Shown here piece by piece: positions 23,421-35,949 of a stretch of 64,000 nt of DNA. Numbering within the stretch: the stretch's first letter is position 1; every line of letters starts with the position of its first letter. The stretch lies in assembly GCF_014805625.2 (NCBI RefSeq), contig NW_023998414.1:11822395-11886394 (forward strand), written 5' to 3'. The notes beneath the pieces were generated by a model. The model saw only the letters and a program-made list of their open reading frames with translations. It did not search any database and had not been told where the DNA came from. Origin of the DNA: Glossina fuscipes (taxonomy: Eukaryota; Arthropoda; Insecta; Diptera; Glossinidae). Made by a program: the position numbers and the translations under genes.

Positions 23421-24546
23421 GACTGATCGAGTGACTGCCGGCCTGACTGTTTTCTATAGTTTGTTGTTTCACATACATGTGTTGTAGGTATTGTTGTTGC
23501 CGTTGTTGTTATGGTTCTATTGCGTTAACAGCTATATGATCATTTTGTTGTGATCGCATTGGCCTTGGCCTTGAATCAAATGTGATTTTTTTTTTTAATT
23601 TAAAATTTTCTCGCATTCTCTGTGTAAGGCATGCATTTTTTTTTTTTTTTTTTTTTCCTGCTGCAAATATTGTACAAATGTCAGTTTGTATATATTTTTC
23701 TTTCATACACTACTTATCGATCCAATATATACGAGTTTTAATATTTAATATATCATTTTTTTATTTACCTATTAGTTAGCGATGAAGAGTATAATAATTC
23801 AGACTTTCTGTTTGTAACAACTTGCTATGAACTTAACATTTTAAGCAAAAATATATCCGTATCTGTCAATTTATTTATTTATTGCCGTAATCGCTCTTCA
23901 GTAAGTCGTAACAATTTGAAATGGAAAGCTAAACTGTAGATTAATTGTTGTATTCTGAAAAACATCATAGAGATATATCACACTTGACTGGGAATATTCT
24001 TCTATGTGATTTACTGGACTTAACAATTCTTTTTTGCAATGAAACTGATATCGGAACGTTTTCTTATTACTATGTTTTCCGAATACCAAAATTAATACAA
24101 AAACAAAGTAACTGTAGTAACTTCAACAAGGCAACTACTTTTATGTTATTAGTAATCGAGCAAAACATCAGAATTTTACAAATCGTTATAATCACAATCG
24201 TAATTAATCAAAAACGCTTAGAGGAACTAATCGAAAATTTTGAAAAATAATTGCTATTAGCCGAGATAATATCTTAGATCGTGATCATGGCTGATCAAAT
24301 TCTTCAATATTCAAATAATTAATTCTTTTAAGATTCACTATGCAAACAAATAGCACTTTAAGCAAAAGCTTACCTTCCAACACTTGAATGGGTAGGGGGT
24401 CGTTAGACGTTTTTCAAAACTCAAAAAGCGATCGTTTAAGAATGTGATCTATGTAGGTCTCGAAAAGGCATTTGATGCTTGAAGTTCGATATAAATACTT
24501 TGTAGGACTAATTACGAGGGGAAAAAACTCGCAATATCTCTCTCTA

Positions 24547-24579
<33 letters not shown>

Positions 24580-25616
24580 GTTTGTGGTTTTGCTTAAGGT
24601 AACGGATCGGTAATTAACACTCGATCGATGGCGAGGATATAGTCTTCTTTCATTTATTATCGGGTCGAGGTACTAGATGGATTAGATGCTTTTATCTATT
24701 TATTTATTTTTTTATTTATTGATTTTTTTTTGTTTGATCTAAATATGTATACATAATCTGTTTCGGTTAGTTGTTCTTTTTCTTTTTACGCTTTTGCGTT
24801 ATTTCCTCTTTGTGTGTGCGACAATGTGTTTCGCATTTTTTCGTAAGTGATTTTTATTTTCAATTTTTTTGCTCTTTTTCTTTTTCTTATTTTTTTTTTT
24901 TACAAAATTTAGGAAGCGCCAAATATAAATTTCTTTAATGTGCGAATCTTACGTCATTTATTATTATTATTATTTTTGTTTATACGGTCGGGGGTAATTA
25001 ACAAAACTCATAAATGCATCGTTAAAGAATTGGATATGATGCGTGGCAATGATGGGGAATAATAAATAGATACTGAATTGATTCTATTCGATCGTAAGGT
25101 TTGTTCGATAATTGTTAAGCAGATTTCGGACCGTTGTAAAGCGACTTTTGTCCGATAGTATGGAAGGGTATTATCATTATAAAATAATTATATTGTACTA
25201 TTTAATAGGGTAGTGGCAACTAAGCAATTATATCACGCGAGCAGCTAGCTATTCAAAAACACATACCTACTACACATACATAGGTATAAACATACTAAGG
25301 CAAATCTGAAAGATTTGGGGACCGAGATGCAAAAGCATAACGTGGGCATTCATTAGAGCCAAAAGCACGACCCATAAGTATGCCTGCCTTCTCCGCGGAT
25401 TAATTTTAATTTTGACCAATTTCCTATTGATACTTAAAATAGACTTCTGTCGAGTCCATTACGCTTATGTATTATTCTTATTTAATGGGATTATTGTCGC
25501 CTTGATTTAATTACATTTAATATGCCTTGTATGTAAAGTCTAAGACTGCAGCCTTTATAGACAAGATTAATGTGAAAAATTCGACCAGAGTTCCTAACGT
25601 ATAATAGTTCATATAA
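23421..25616. other. Noncoding AT-rich stretch
   Basis: No recognised gene. A 101-codon frame at 23945-24250 starts at TTG and has no visible family features. (CT)n/(TA)n lie at about 24539-24579. The stretch 25200-25610 has moderate complexity and abuts the TA-flanked element. Confidence 0.4.
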
Positions 25617-26004
25617 TAGTGTGCCCAAAAGTAAGAACAATATTTAAGTGAAATTGCGCGAGTATGTCGAATACCAAAACTAGTTTTTTTTCTAATTGGT
25701 GACAGACGTCTGTGTCAAATTTGACATCATAAACTCCATTATGGTTTTTTTAGTTGCGTCGGGTCTGATACGACGCAGCAAGTATTTTTTCCGATTTGTC
25801 GAGCAAAGAATCGATCAATCGAGCGAAAATCGTGCAAATGAAGGGCACATCGCGCAAAAGTCACTCAAAAATCAAGATGATCTTAAAAGTTTCCTGTTGA
25901 CAGTGTCATGTGTCGTTTGCGTGAAACTATTCGCAAAATATATTTTAGCCGAAATAGATTTTAAAAAGAAAAAACGAAATTGGTCATACTTTTTGGGCAC
26001 AGTA
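25617..26004. mobile_element. Non-autonomous DNA transposon with TA-flanked inverted repeats
   Basis: The left end reads TAGTGTGCCCAAAAGTAAG and the right end, read inwards on the minus strand from 26004, reads TACTGTGCCCAAAAAGTATG. After one small indel the termini agree over about 25 bases (to AACAAT/GACCAAT). Both ends sit on TA, the target of Tc1/mariner-class elements. The 388-bp length and lack of a transposase motif make it MITE-like. A 131-codon frame that starts inside it and runs past its right end (25696-26091) has no DDE or helix-turn-helix motif that I can identify, so I treat it as incidental. Confidence 0.7.
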
Positions 26005-26094
26005 GTCAACGCTTCTGATGCGCTATTTCTTTTATATGCTTGCAACAATTTAGTTAGAGAGAAAATTATCGCAAAGAGTTTCTTCTCATAAAAT

Positions 26095-26240
26095 AAGCTT
26101 TGCTTATTATTATATTTGCTTATTATTCAGAGAAGAATCAGAGAAAGCTCTCGCTTACTTGGCAGGTGTCCCGAACTCGGGACCATTTGCGGCGAAAAAC
26201 TGAGGCCTATATTGGGTTGACAAAGTCCAATTGTTTACTA
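26095..26240 (-). mobile_element. Possible second SINE-like copy
   Basis: On the minus strand AATGGTCCCGAGTTCGGGAC (about 26166-26187) resembles the B-box region of the tRNA-Ser SINE (AATGGTCTCGGATCC). The sequence ends in an AATAATAAG-rich tail near 26098-26130. No A box and no direct repeats were found, so this is a weak call. Confidence 0.2.
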
Positions 26241-27288
26241 TTTCAAAGATGGCCCAAAGGTAGATACGACAAACTTGATTACGGAGCCGTAATGCCGCCG
26301 TCATTAATCCAAGAGATTGCATCACTACACTATGAGTTGCCTTGGCTTTCAAGAAATTTTTCGAGAAATTTTCTGCTGAATCTTAGAAAAGAATAACTTA
26401 TAATTTTCTTTATATTTATGCAATTATATTTTTTATTTTTTATTTTTTTTTTTTTGCGTACACTGTGAACTGAAAAAAAGAAAACATTTTAATTTTTTTC
26501 CTTTAAACAACAAGCATTAAATAAAAATCAAATTGTATATAGTATAATGTTAAGAAACGGTAGTTTGATGTCTTCAAGTTTTTTTTTTCCCATTATTTAT
26601 GCTCTATAGTCGTCCAACTTGATTTAATGAAATGTTTCAATTATCTGCGTAGATTGCACGATTTTTCTTTATGCGTAACAATGTAATATGTATTGTTTGT
26701 GTATGTGTTTGTGTGTGTGTGCTTGCACATATCCATGTGGGTTTTTATTATATATATATATATATATAAATATAAATAAATGTTATAAGTAACAATTTCA
26801 TATATTATTATTATAAATTTATGCACAACAATGTGCCGACTAACGCCTAACTGTTTTTAATAATGTTGTTGTTGTTGTTTTTATTTATATTTTTTTCCAC
26901 TAGTGTTACGTCGCTTATTGTGAGAAATTTATTATTATTGCGTATTATTGTATTTAATTTTTTTCTTCTACCATTATTAATATAATATTTGTTGTTATTT
27001 TCTTATTGATGTTGTTGTTTTTTCTTGTTTTGTTTTTGTTGTTGCATATTTTAAAAATTTCATCCTATCACTATCACTTACTGACTTGATTTTGCATAGC
27101 TAATGTAAATGTAGCTTGTTTTTTCTACTTCTTTTCTAGCTGTTGCTGTTATTGTTATTATTATTATTATAATTATTTTTGTTGTTATTGTTGTTGTTGT
27201 TGTTGTTATTATTCTTGCGCTGTTCAATTTTCATTAAATGTCATATACACTTGATAGATAAACATACCTAAATGCATATGCGAAAAAG
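26241..27288. other. Noncoding, trinucleotide-rich
   Basis: No genes seen. Runs of TTG/ATT units lie at 26862-26880, 26990-27050 and 27130-27215, with (TA)n near 26751-26767. Confidence 0.55.
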
Positions 27289-27375
27289 CACACACACACA
27301 CACACACACACACNNNNNNNNNNCACACACACACACACACACACACACCTATATATATATCTATATATATATATA
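27289..27375. repeat. (CA)n array interrupted by a 10-N gap, then (TA)n
   Basis: (CA)n occupies 27289-27313 and 27324-27348 on either side of ten Ns (27314-27323), followed by (TA)n to about 27375. The true array length is unknown because the assembly broke inside it. Confidence 0.95.
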
Positions 27376-28618
27376 TTTACACGTCTTATTAACGATTATG
27401 TAAAGTAGAAGCTAAAAGAGAGCGCATGTATAAGTTAACTGACTGAATGGTGTATTTTGCTGTTTCGCTGTACATTACAGCATTCTCATGTATTTTTCAT
27501 AAGTGTTGTTGTTTACATTACATGTCAGAAAGTAAACATATTTCCTTATTCTAATGATGATAACGGCTCTCCGTTTGTATGGTTATGTCATACAATTACA
27601 TACGACATATACGATATATATATATACATATGCGCGTGTTTTCTGATTTGAATCTTTTTTGAGATACAAACAATTACAATGAAATTTTGCAGTAAAAGCA
27701 AAGAGATACACACATACATATATATATATATATACATATATACGCATTCATTTCTCAATAACTTAAAATTGATTTGTCATGCCGTGCATAAATTACATAA
27801 TTACATCAGCTGTCAAGTCTTTTCCGTTTACAGTCATTTCTTCTATCAGAGTCATTAACGTGAGCATTTTGTTTTTATTTATTAATGGCATCATTACACT
27901 TTCAAAAATGACGTTTGTCGTTTATAAGATCATGTCTGAGATTGATTTCAGTTTTTTCTTTAATTTTTTTTTTTTTTTTCTGCTAACAATATTCAATGAT
28001 CAGAAAGCATTAAGAGCCATGAGAAAAATTATAATTTTAATACTCATCGCTAAAGTATAAGTAATCGTGTATTAATTTTATGAAACCATTTCGAATATTC
28101 AGCGATAAACGTACGAGACCCCAATACAGTGTATAAAGAAAATTGACTTCTCTCAGAAAATTAAAATTAATATCGTAGACTATAAATTAAGCAACGCTTT
28201 TGCTCTTCTCTTAGGCTTAATACTTTTGCGGCTGCATACCATATTCTGGATTAGGATGAGACTCTAATTTTATTTAGTTTCTCACTATCTATTCTATTAT
28301 CATCTATCTAATGTAGGCGTTTTGATAATCAAAATTTGGATTAGAAAGTGCAAAGATATATTTTACGATCAATTTAGTCAGACGATCAGTTACGATCAAT
28401 TGGATAGACAAAGTCTGATCAGAGACAAGTTTTTTATATACAATTAATTTCTTATTACAATGATTAGACAAACAAAATGACGTCGAAAGGTAACATTAAA
28501 GAGCATCATAAATATATCACATATGCACAAAAGCCTATCATCTCTGTAAATTATTGATGGAGAACATGTTGTGAATTTCATGAGGAAAACTAGTCAAATA
28601 TTCTATGCAAAAGCGATT
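27376..28618. other. Noncoding AT-rich stretch
   Basis: No recognised gene or element. A hydrophobic 93-codon plus-strand frame at 27779-28060 contains a poly-Phe run from poly(T) and looks accidental. Confidence 0.45.
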
Positions 28619-28798
28619 TAAATTGGCCGACTGAGTGGCCGAATAGGCAAAGGATGTCGACTAACAACTCCAATAGTCGTCGGTTCAAATATCAAGTGCA
28701 GTAGTGTTTTCAAGAAAGACAATTGTCTTAGCTGCAAGTGCTTTAGGAGTTTAGCCTTAGAATTTATTTCGTATAATAACAATAATAATAAATTGGTC
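28619..28798 (+). mobile_element. tRNA-Ser-derived SINE, copy 3 (best pol III boxes)
   Basis: The head keeps an A box (TGGCCGAATAGG, 28636-28647) and B box (CGGTTCAAATA, 28681-28691) 46 bases apart, close to serine tRNA spacing. The intervening GGATGTCGACTAACAACTCC corresponds to the anticodon arm. The body ends in an (AAT)n tail at 28774-28790. TAAATTGGCC at 28619-28628 and TAAATTGGTC at 28789-28798 form a 10-bp target-site duplication with one change. Such elements are transcribed by RNA polymerase III and mobilised by a partner LINE. Confidence 0.75.
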
Positions 28799-31132
28799 AA
28801 ATAAGTTCCACACACGGTCCAAAACCAGTAGAGTCGTCTTTTTTTCTGCAATTTCTTTGTTATTTGAATTTTTTTTTTTTTTTTTTTTTTGTCAATTGAA
28901 TTCCACGTTCGACACAAACCCAGTATAGCTTTTTTCTTATTCAACTCAATGTTATTTTTTCCGCGTCGACTGAATCCAGCATTCGATTCAATTACGGCGT
29001 AATGGGTTTCCTTATTCCTTTTTTTTTTTTCTCAAAATTATTTAAATTTTCGATCCCAGCTGAATCCGAATTTCGATATGAAAATACGATATAGCTGCGA
29101 TTATCTTTTAGATTTCGCCCTTGTTCGTGAAGTGCTCAAAAAAAATGTTCAAACTGCAGTCATTTAAGAGAAGCGATTATTGCTTCGCTGTCTGTCTTTC
29201 ATTTCAATTCCGTCAATCTAAGTCCTATTAATGTTTTGAAAGAAGTGATTTTTATTTTTAAATTACTCGCTAATCATTTAAGATTTCTCTATAACTAGTC
29301 ATAATTAATAAAAGGTGAGAATGATGGGGATTACATACGCTTAATAAATCTTTATATATGTCTAAAGTGGTTCATTTTTTTTTTTTTCTTTTCATTAAGC
29401 CCAAGTATGAAAATTTTTTATTACTTCGATGCAAAATCGATACAATTTTTAATTATTTCCATAACTAAATAATAGAACTAAATAATATGAGAAGTCATCT
29501 TAGTGTGAAAAATTCTCCAAGCGTATATAAGTATAAACAGATTTATAAATGCATAAGAGAGTGTTTACATATGTATGTATATATTATAGTATAATGCGTG
29601 CGTTGATTAATGTTTTTCACTATAGAAAATGTTTAATAATTTAGTTAAATGTTTATTATCATTGGTTTCATTCATTATCTACTTATTTTTTTGGTTTTTT
29701 TTTTTTTTTTATCGAAACGTAAATGGCGTTTTGTTAAAAAAAAAAAAAAAGTATTATTAAATATTTAATTATTTCTCATAAAAATACATTCATATATTTT
29801 CCTACTTGAGGTAATAATGGTGTAATATTTTTGTTTAGTAATTAAGAATAACGGGTATCGTCAGCGGAATAGGGAGCGTATAATAATTACGTAAATGTAA
29901 GCGATTGTGAAAAGTAGTTCAGTTGGGCTATCGCTTATTGAATTTTAATTGATTTATCAATCCCCCCTCGTATTTCGGAATTCTTGAAAAAGTTGTTTTA
30001 AAAATACCAGCGTACAGCAAGAAAGTCGGTTGTCGAAAATTACATTGAATCGGTCAGTTTAGATTATCATCAACATGCTCACGTGTAAGTGTAACGTTCT
30101 CTTTAGTTTCCATATTTCAATATTTTATTGGGTTGAAGCAGTGGTGGTAGGGCATTGAAGAGTTTATAGACTAATTTAAATCTTTCTCACATGACATTCA
30201 ATTGATCGCTTGTGCGATATTTTTTTAACGCCCTTAACTTGAAATTAAAACGCGTGATATAGTCGCGATCGCATGAGATTTTTGATAAAGAATTTTTCAT
30301 AATTTACTAGCGCTATGCAAGCGATACATATGAAGGACTTTTATGAGAGCACCCAATATATCCGCCGTCAAAATATTAGTTAACGAATGAATGGGCGTAA
30401 ATAAGAATAACACCTTGTACTCAGAAAGAACAAGCGCATAATTTGTTTCCTGATCACTACTGAACGGCAGACACACAGAATGAGTAGCAAATGCAAATCA
30501 GTTTAATGTCGTCTTTCCGTGGAAATGGTATAAATATATTGAAAAAAAAAAAAAAGAAAAAACTCGGCATTAAGTCCGAAGTTGCTACAAGGAAAATATT
30601 ATATTGATGCACTTATTGATATGCTAGGGGTACTTAAGGTTTGTTTTAACACTTGTTTGCTTCTTATTTGCCATTCCATGCAATATCTTACACGTGTTGT
30701 TAATATTATGAATTAATTTTTACATTCTTCATATGTAATGTATATGCAATGCATACCCACTATCCAGCGATCTACAAGATGTGCACATGTTTTAGTGTTT
30801 CGTTTGTGACACCTACCCTAGTGCCCCTATGTCGGGAGTGCAAATCTTTTGATCAGTATAGATTTTCTCAGGCTTCTAGGGACTTAGGGTTGTACCTGTA
30901 CGTCAAAGACTTTAAAAGGCAACGCAAAATAATAGTAAGATATTCGCTTATAAAGCCAAGTTCCTTTACGTGCGTAAATAATGGAGAGGATTGCGTCCGA
31001 GTGTAATAAAAATTTTAAAAAGACATAAAATTCTTTATTAATTTCGACTACAACTAGAGAGTATTTAAGAGTCGTTCTATGACGCATTTAGTTTTTCTAT
31101 TTGATTTCTGTTTAGTTAATTCTTAACAAGCT

Positions 31133-31173
<41 letters not shown>

Positions 31174-32340
31174 GATTATTATAATTAAAAGCAAAAAGAA
31201 TGAGAAAGAAACTGAAAGAAAAAAAGAAGAAGAAAAAACATTACATTATACACAACCGGCTGGACTTGGATTAATTATTGTATCTGTTAAGGTAAAGTGG
31301 GTATATATACATATATTTATACATATGTCATGCATGCTTTAATATTTATTAAGAGGCAAATGGTGAAGGAGAGGTAGGAGAAAAAAAAAAAAAAACAATA
31401 TTATAAAGATTAAATTAATAAATTTAACGAGACTTATTTATAGAATGCATTATATATGAATAACCGATTTATGCACAAGACTATGTTATATAAGAGAAAC
31501 AAGATCGCAACTTTGTACAAGTTAATAAAGTATTTTGAATGCTCTACAATATATCGAAGCTAACGTGTTGGACTCGGATTCCTTTAAGCAATCAATCTCT
31601 CAAAATAATTTGAAAATTCCCTATCAAAATGAATATTAATAAGAAACTTTTTCTTTTTTCTTTTCTGTACGTATGCTTAAGTTTAAGAATGAATTCTAAA
31701 TCATTAAGGCATTTTCACTCCCTAGAATCCTTTGTCAGTGGCAAGTTTACTTAAAGGCTTGTGAAGAGGCCAACTTTATAAGATATAATATAATAACGGA
31801 ATTGCATGTAATGCAATAAAAGTACGAGAAAAAAAAAAAAAGAAAAAATTCAGTGCAGATGCCGTCCCAGACTGGTATTAGACAAGAAATATATTTGAAA
31901 ATTTTTTGAATAACACAAATTGTTCGTAAGTAGTCAACGTTAAGCGTAGAGATAGTGTATCCAAATATATGACTAACCAAAAGGCTTTAGGGGAAAAACG
32001 TTTCATAAAATCACTCATCAATTGTTGCGAATTTTTTATCGGTAAAAATTATTAGCCGTCGAGACCTTATATGTTATTTATCATTGAGTGAAAGTGTTTG
32101 TGAACAGAGAGTTTTTGTCGGCTGAGCCTCAACACATAATAAGTTATCATCCAAACATGTTGTTGCTGTTTTGGAGTGTATCATTTTTTCGCAAACAATG
32201 TGTAAACTTTTGCATTTATGTCCCTGAAAAATCTGTGCCGAAAGCAAAAACTTCTGCCACAAAATCAATTACTTAACTGCACTGCACATATATGTAGAGT
32301 TATCAAGTAAGTGTTTTTTTTTTTTTTTTTAATAACCTGC
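28799..32340. other. Noncoding AT-rich stretch
   Basis: Homopolymers are frequent and (TA)n lies at 31136-31167. A plus-strand frame at 30749-31006 (phrase VTPTLVPLCRECKSFDQYRF) is less repetitive than its surroundings but matches nothing I know. Otherwise nothing is supported. Confidence 0.4.
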
Positions 32341-32344
32341 GCCA

Positions 32345-32630
32345 CTTCTATTACAAGGGAGGGAATAGAAGTTTGTGCGGATGTGTGCAACACCGAGAAG
32401 AACTTGAGGTTGTCCTACTCCTTATTATACCTATCGATACATAATCATGTTCTGAATCAATCTAAGTTTACCTGTCTGTCTGTCCACTGACCTCCCGTGT
32501 TGCCCTGTGTTCAACGTCCAGGTCGCAAGTTTTAAGTTAATTTTGATGCAATTTGGTGCACTGATGCGTTTTTGTCGCAGAACGAATCCGAACGAAAATT
32601 GATCGTATAAAGCCTCATTTTTGATTGAGT
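32345..32630 (+). repeat. TGTCCGTC dispersed repeat copy
   Basis: AAGTTTGTGCGGATGTGTGC, then CTGAATCAATCTAAGTTTAC with the CTGTCTGTCTGTCC block near 32473-32486. GTCCAGGTCGCAAGTTTTAA and CAATTTGGTGCACTGATGCG follow in the same order as the 18627 and 20377 copies. Confidence 0.6.
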
Positions 32631-34104
32631 CATTGTGTGAAGATTTGTCTAACATGAATGTGTTATCGGTTCATGCGATTTTTATGTTATGCTAATTGCA
32701 TGTTACAGTTTGCTTATATATCCTTCATCTTGTCTTCTTGTCGATTTTGGCAGAGGGAAAAATTTATTAGAATAACTATGTCATGACAAGAAGTTTCTTA
32801 ATATGATTCTTAACGATAACTATATTGATTTCCTCGATCGTATAAGCTGTTTCAACTATCAAATGCATAGGCAGCATATATAATGACATGTGTGTTTTTA
32901 TGAATTGAGTCTGAGAGAGAGAGAGAGAGAGAAAAAAAAAGGTGCGTTGTTAAGTGCAATTTAGAGAGATAGAGATTATTTTTCGCATTTGCGCTTAGAA
33001 TTATGTAATGGATGTCCAGAATTTAACTTAAAACTTGTTCACATTTTGTACTAATTTTCGTTATCTTTCTGCTTGGATTTATTCCCTCATGCACGTCATT
33101 TATGCGCATTAAGTATGTGTAAACAGTTAAAAAAAAAAAAAAAAAATAAAATAAAAAAAATAAAAGAAAAGGATTCCATTAATTTTTCGAAACTAATTTG
33201 TATTCGTTTCTCATGCTTGCATGAGTAAAGCCGGGCATGATGCTATGCTTGCATGACGACAACCTTTATTATTATTATTATTTTTTTTTTTTCAAAAATT
33301 TTATTGTATTAAAAAACTATTTGACCTAAAAATCATTCTATTTTTAACCTATACAAAAAAAAAATGAAGACGAAGAGACACCAAAAAAAAAAAAAAGAAG
33401 AAGAAAAAGAAAAACAAACCTTTCCCACTATCTTTTAACATTAATCATTATCGTGTTTTGTTGTTGTTTTTCTTCTTCTTTACCATTCACGTTTAACATT
33501 TCTTGCGAAGAAAGACAATGATTAGCAGAAAGTTTCTCTTAAGCTAGTCGCCAGACTTCTTAAATCATTAACAACATGATAATTTAGAATTTTTAATTAA
33601 TTTCATGAACATATATAGGTATGTATTGGCGAAACAAAGTTGTCGAACATTAGTTTGAAAATCATAAAAAAAAAAAAAAAAAAAAAATTTAAAAAAGAGA
33701 AAAAAAAAAAAAATGTTGGCGCCATTTACTATTTTCTCAACAGAGTTTTTCAAGTTTTTATTCATTATTTCTAAGAGTTCTTCCTCTTCTTCTGTTTTTT
33801 TTTTTTTTTTAATTTTTTTCCGTTTCCTACTCTTAGAGGATTTTATAATTTATTAAAAATAGGGGAAAAAAAATTCTATTGCATATACAGTGTATGCTAG
33901 TATGTGTGTGACAACCTGCAATAAAATCATTGATGTTTTTTGAAGCCAACTATTGAAGTTAATATACCGCAAAATTAAAAGTAATGATTGTTGACTACGA
34001 TTTCATAATACACGCACACATACACACAGACAAATTAAAGCTGCGTATATATGTATCCGCGTTTGTCCATAAATGTGATTATCATTCAAAAAAAAAAAAA
34101 TAAA

Positions 34105-34107
<3 letters not shown>
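32631..34107. other. Noncoding, homopolymer-rich
   Basis: (GA)n at about 32911-32932 and long poly(A)/poly(T) runs at 33129-33148, 33384-33415, 33665-33690 and 33797-33828. A 14-mer, CATGCTTGCATGAG, occurs at 33212-33225 and again at 36301-36314. No coding signal. Confidence 0.5.

Positions 34108-34153
<46 letters not shown>
34108..34153. repeat. (TA)n microsatellite
   Basis: About 23 TA units, preceded by poly(A). Confidence 0.9.
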
Positions 34154-34156
<3 letters not shown>

Positions 34157-34611
34157 GTAATTAAAAGAAGGTGCGTGTTTTTGGTATTAAAAATGAAATA
34201 AAATTGTTCTTTATTGCATTTAATAAATTTTTTTTTTCACATTGTATTGTAGTGCAGCAATAGCAACAGTAATAACAACAAAAACAATTTACAACAATTA
34301 AAAGCTTAGATAAATTAACCTTGTTGTTCTTGTTTTTGTTCGCATGCAATGTCTGAAATAAAGTAATGTAGTAAAAAGATAAAAACAATAAAAAATTAAA
34401 AAAAAAAGACTCAAAAATACGCACATATAAACTTGTATATATATAAAAGAACACATCATATATATATATATATGTGAAACGGAAATATTCAATATGTTTG
34501 TATAAGTAAAGTTGGAAAAACGCACAAACTAATGCCTGAACAAGCTCTCTGTCAGTTTGGTTGTCTATAAAGTCCTTCACCGTAATTAAAATCTTCAAAT
34601 AGAGATAAAAC

Positions 34612-34612
<1 letters not shown>

Positions 34613-34644
<32 letters not shown>

Positions 34645-34656
34645 GTAATAATAATA
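34613..34656. repeat. (AAT)n microsatellite
   Basis: About 14 AAT units with one AGT interruption. Confidence 0.9.
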
Positions 34657-34790
34657 GCTAAAGCAGACGTACGACGTATGATGAGAAACCTTGAAAAGTT
34701 ATCAAATTAGATCGTGTTTAATTGAAATATATATATATATATATATGTACAAACGGCAACAACAGCAATAAATCGCATACATTCGTGTAA

Positions 34791-34908
34791 ATGAGTAAAT
34801 GAATAAATGAACGAGCGAGCGAACGAACGAACGAACGAACGAACGAATGAATGAATGAATGAATGAATGAATGAATGAATAAATGAATGAATGAATGAAT
34901 GAATGAAT
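34791..34908. repeat. Compound tetranucleotide array (GAGC/GAAC/GAAT)n
   Basis: Successive blocks of GAGC, GAAC (about 7 units) and GAAT (about 17 units, with two AAAT variants) form one 118-bp array. Its complement gives an HSFIHSFI-type frame that is not a protein. Confidence 0.9.
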
Positions 34909-35895
34909 TGAATATGCAGTTAAGCTTATGCGTTGCATGAGCACAATTGAGTTATGTATTATTTGCGTAACCGTATAATCAAGTATATGCCTGTGTGCGA
35001 GAGTGTGTGCCTGTCTGTTAGGCTTGATTTATTATGTAAAGCATAAATCATCGGTAAGTGAAGGAAAAGGCTGCCGCCATTAGTATCGTAACTTATCAAA
35101 ATCATCAACTATTTCTTTTCTTTTTTTTTTTTTTTGTTTTTTTAAATTGTTTTTTCGTCTTTTTTTTTTTTTTTTTTTTGTAAATAAAATCTATTTAATT
35201 ATTTAAAAGCCAATAAAATGTGAAGGCGTTACGCATGTAAGTACATATACCAACAGGCCAAGTATTTCCGTTCAGTGTCATATACGGTCTCCTTCTGTAT
35301 GCGAATAGCCCCTCCCCACTATTATTAACTTTATGAAAAATGTCAAACTATGATTGTCATAATGCACGCAAAGTAGGGGGCGTTAGTGTGGGAAATTGCT
35401 TCACTATATATATAAAAATTGTCACATATACTGAGTATAGCGAAGCAAACCATAAGGCGTAACGCAATTGAAAATTTTTACACACGTAAATACGTATATG
35501 TATGTATGTATATAAACACATTTGTATATAATGTCATGTCATTCGTACAAAAACAACAAAAATTTTATAAACTGTACGTTTTCATTTCAATATGTATAAG
35601 TAAAGTTATAAAAAACAATAACACGCAAGAACTTATAAAAAAAAAAAAAGGGTGCGAAGATAAAATCATTGCACAAATGTTAAACTAAAATAACAAAAAA
35701 AAAAATAAAAAATAAAAAAAAAAAAAACGGCAACATGAAAAATAACAATACCTGAAAACAACTAAACTCATGACTGAATGCCTCAAAGAATTCTACATTC
35801 ATGTACACATGCATGTAAATACGTATTTACAGCGACTAGCAAAAAGTTAATGCAACAAATTACCGTAATTAAATATAATGAAGGTTTTAAAAATG

Positions 35896-35949
<54 letters not shown>

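Noticed and set aside
23945..24250. 101-codon frame as a membrane protein
   Set aside because: It starts at TTG, has no family motif, and its hydrophobicity follows from AT richness.
25696..26091. 131-codon plus-strand frame as a transposase
   Set aside because: It crosses the right end of the inverted-repeat element and has no DDE motif or helix-turn-helix that I can see.
28619..28700. Functional tRNA-Ser gene
   Set aside because: The acceptor stem does not pair and the segment continues into a repeat body with an AAT tail and target duplications, so it is a SINE head.
30055..30090. TCAGTT initiator, ATG and GTAAGT donor as a tiny first exon
   Set aside because: The three short motifs are individually common in AT-rich DNA; there is no TATA box and no matching second exon was found.
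34702..34944. HSFIHSF repeat protein on the minus strand
   Set aside because: The repeat period equals the tetranucleotide array; there is no coding evidence outside it.
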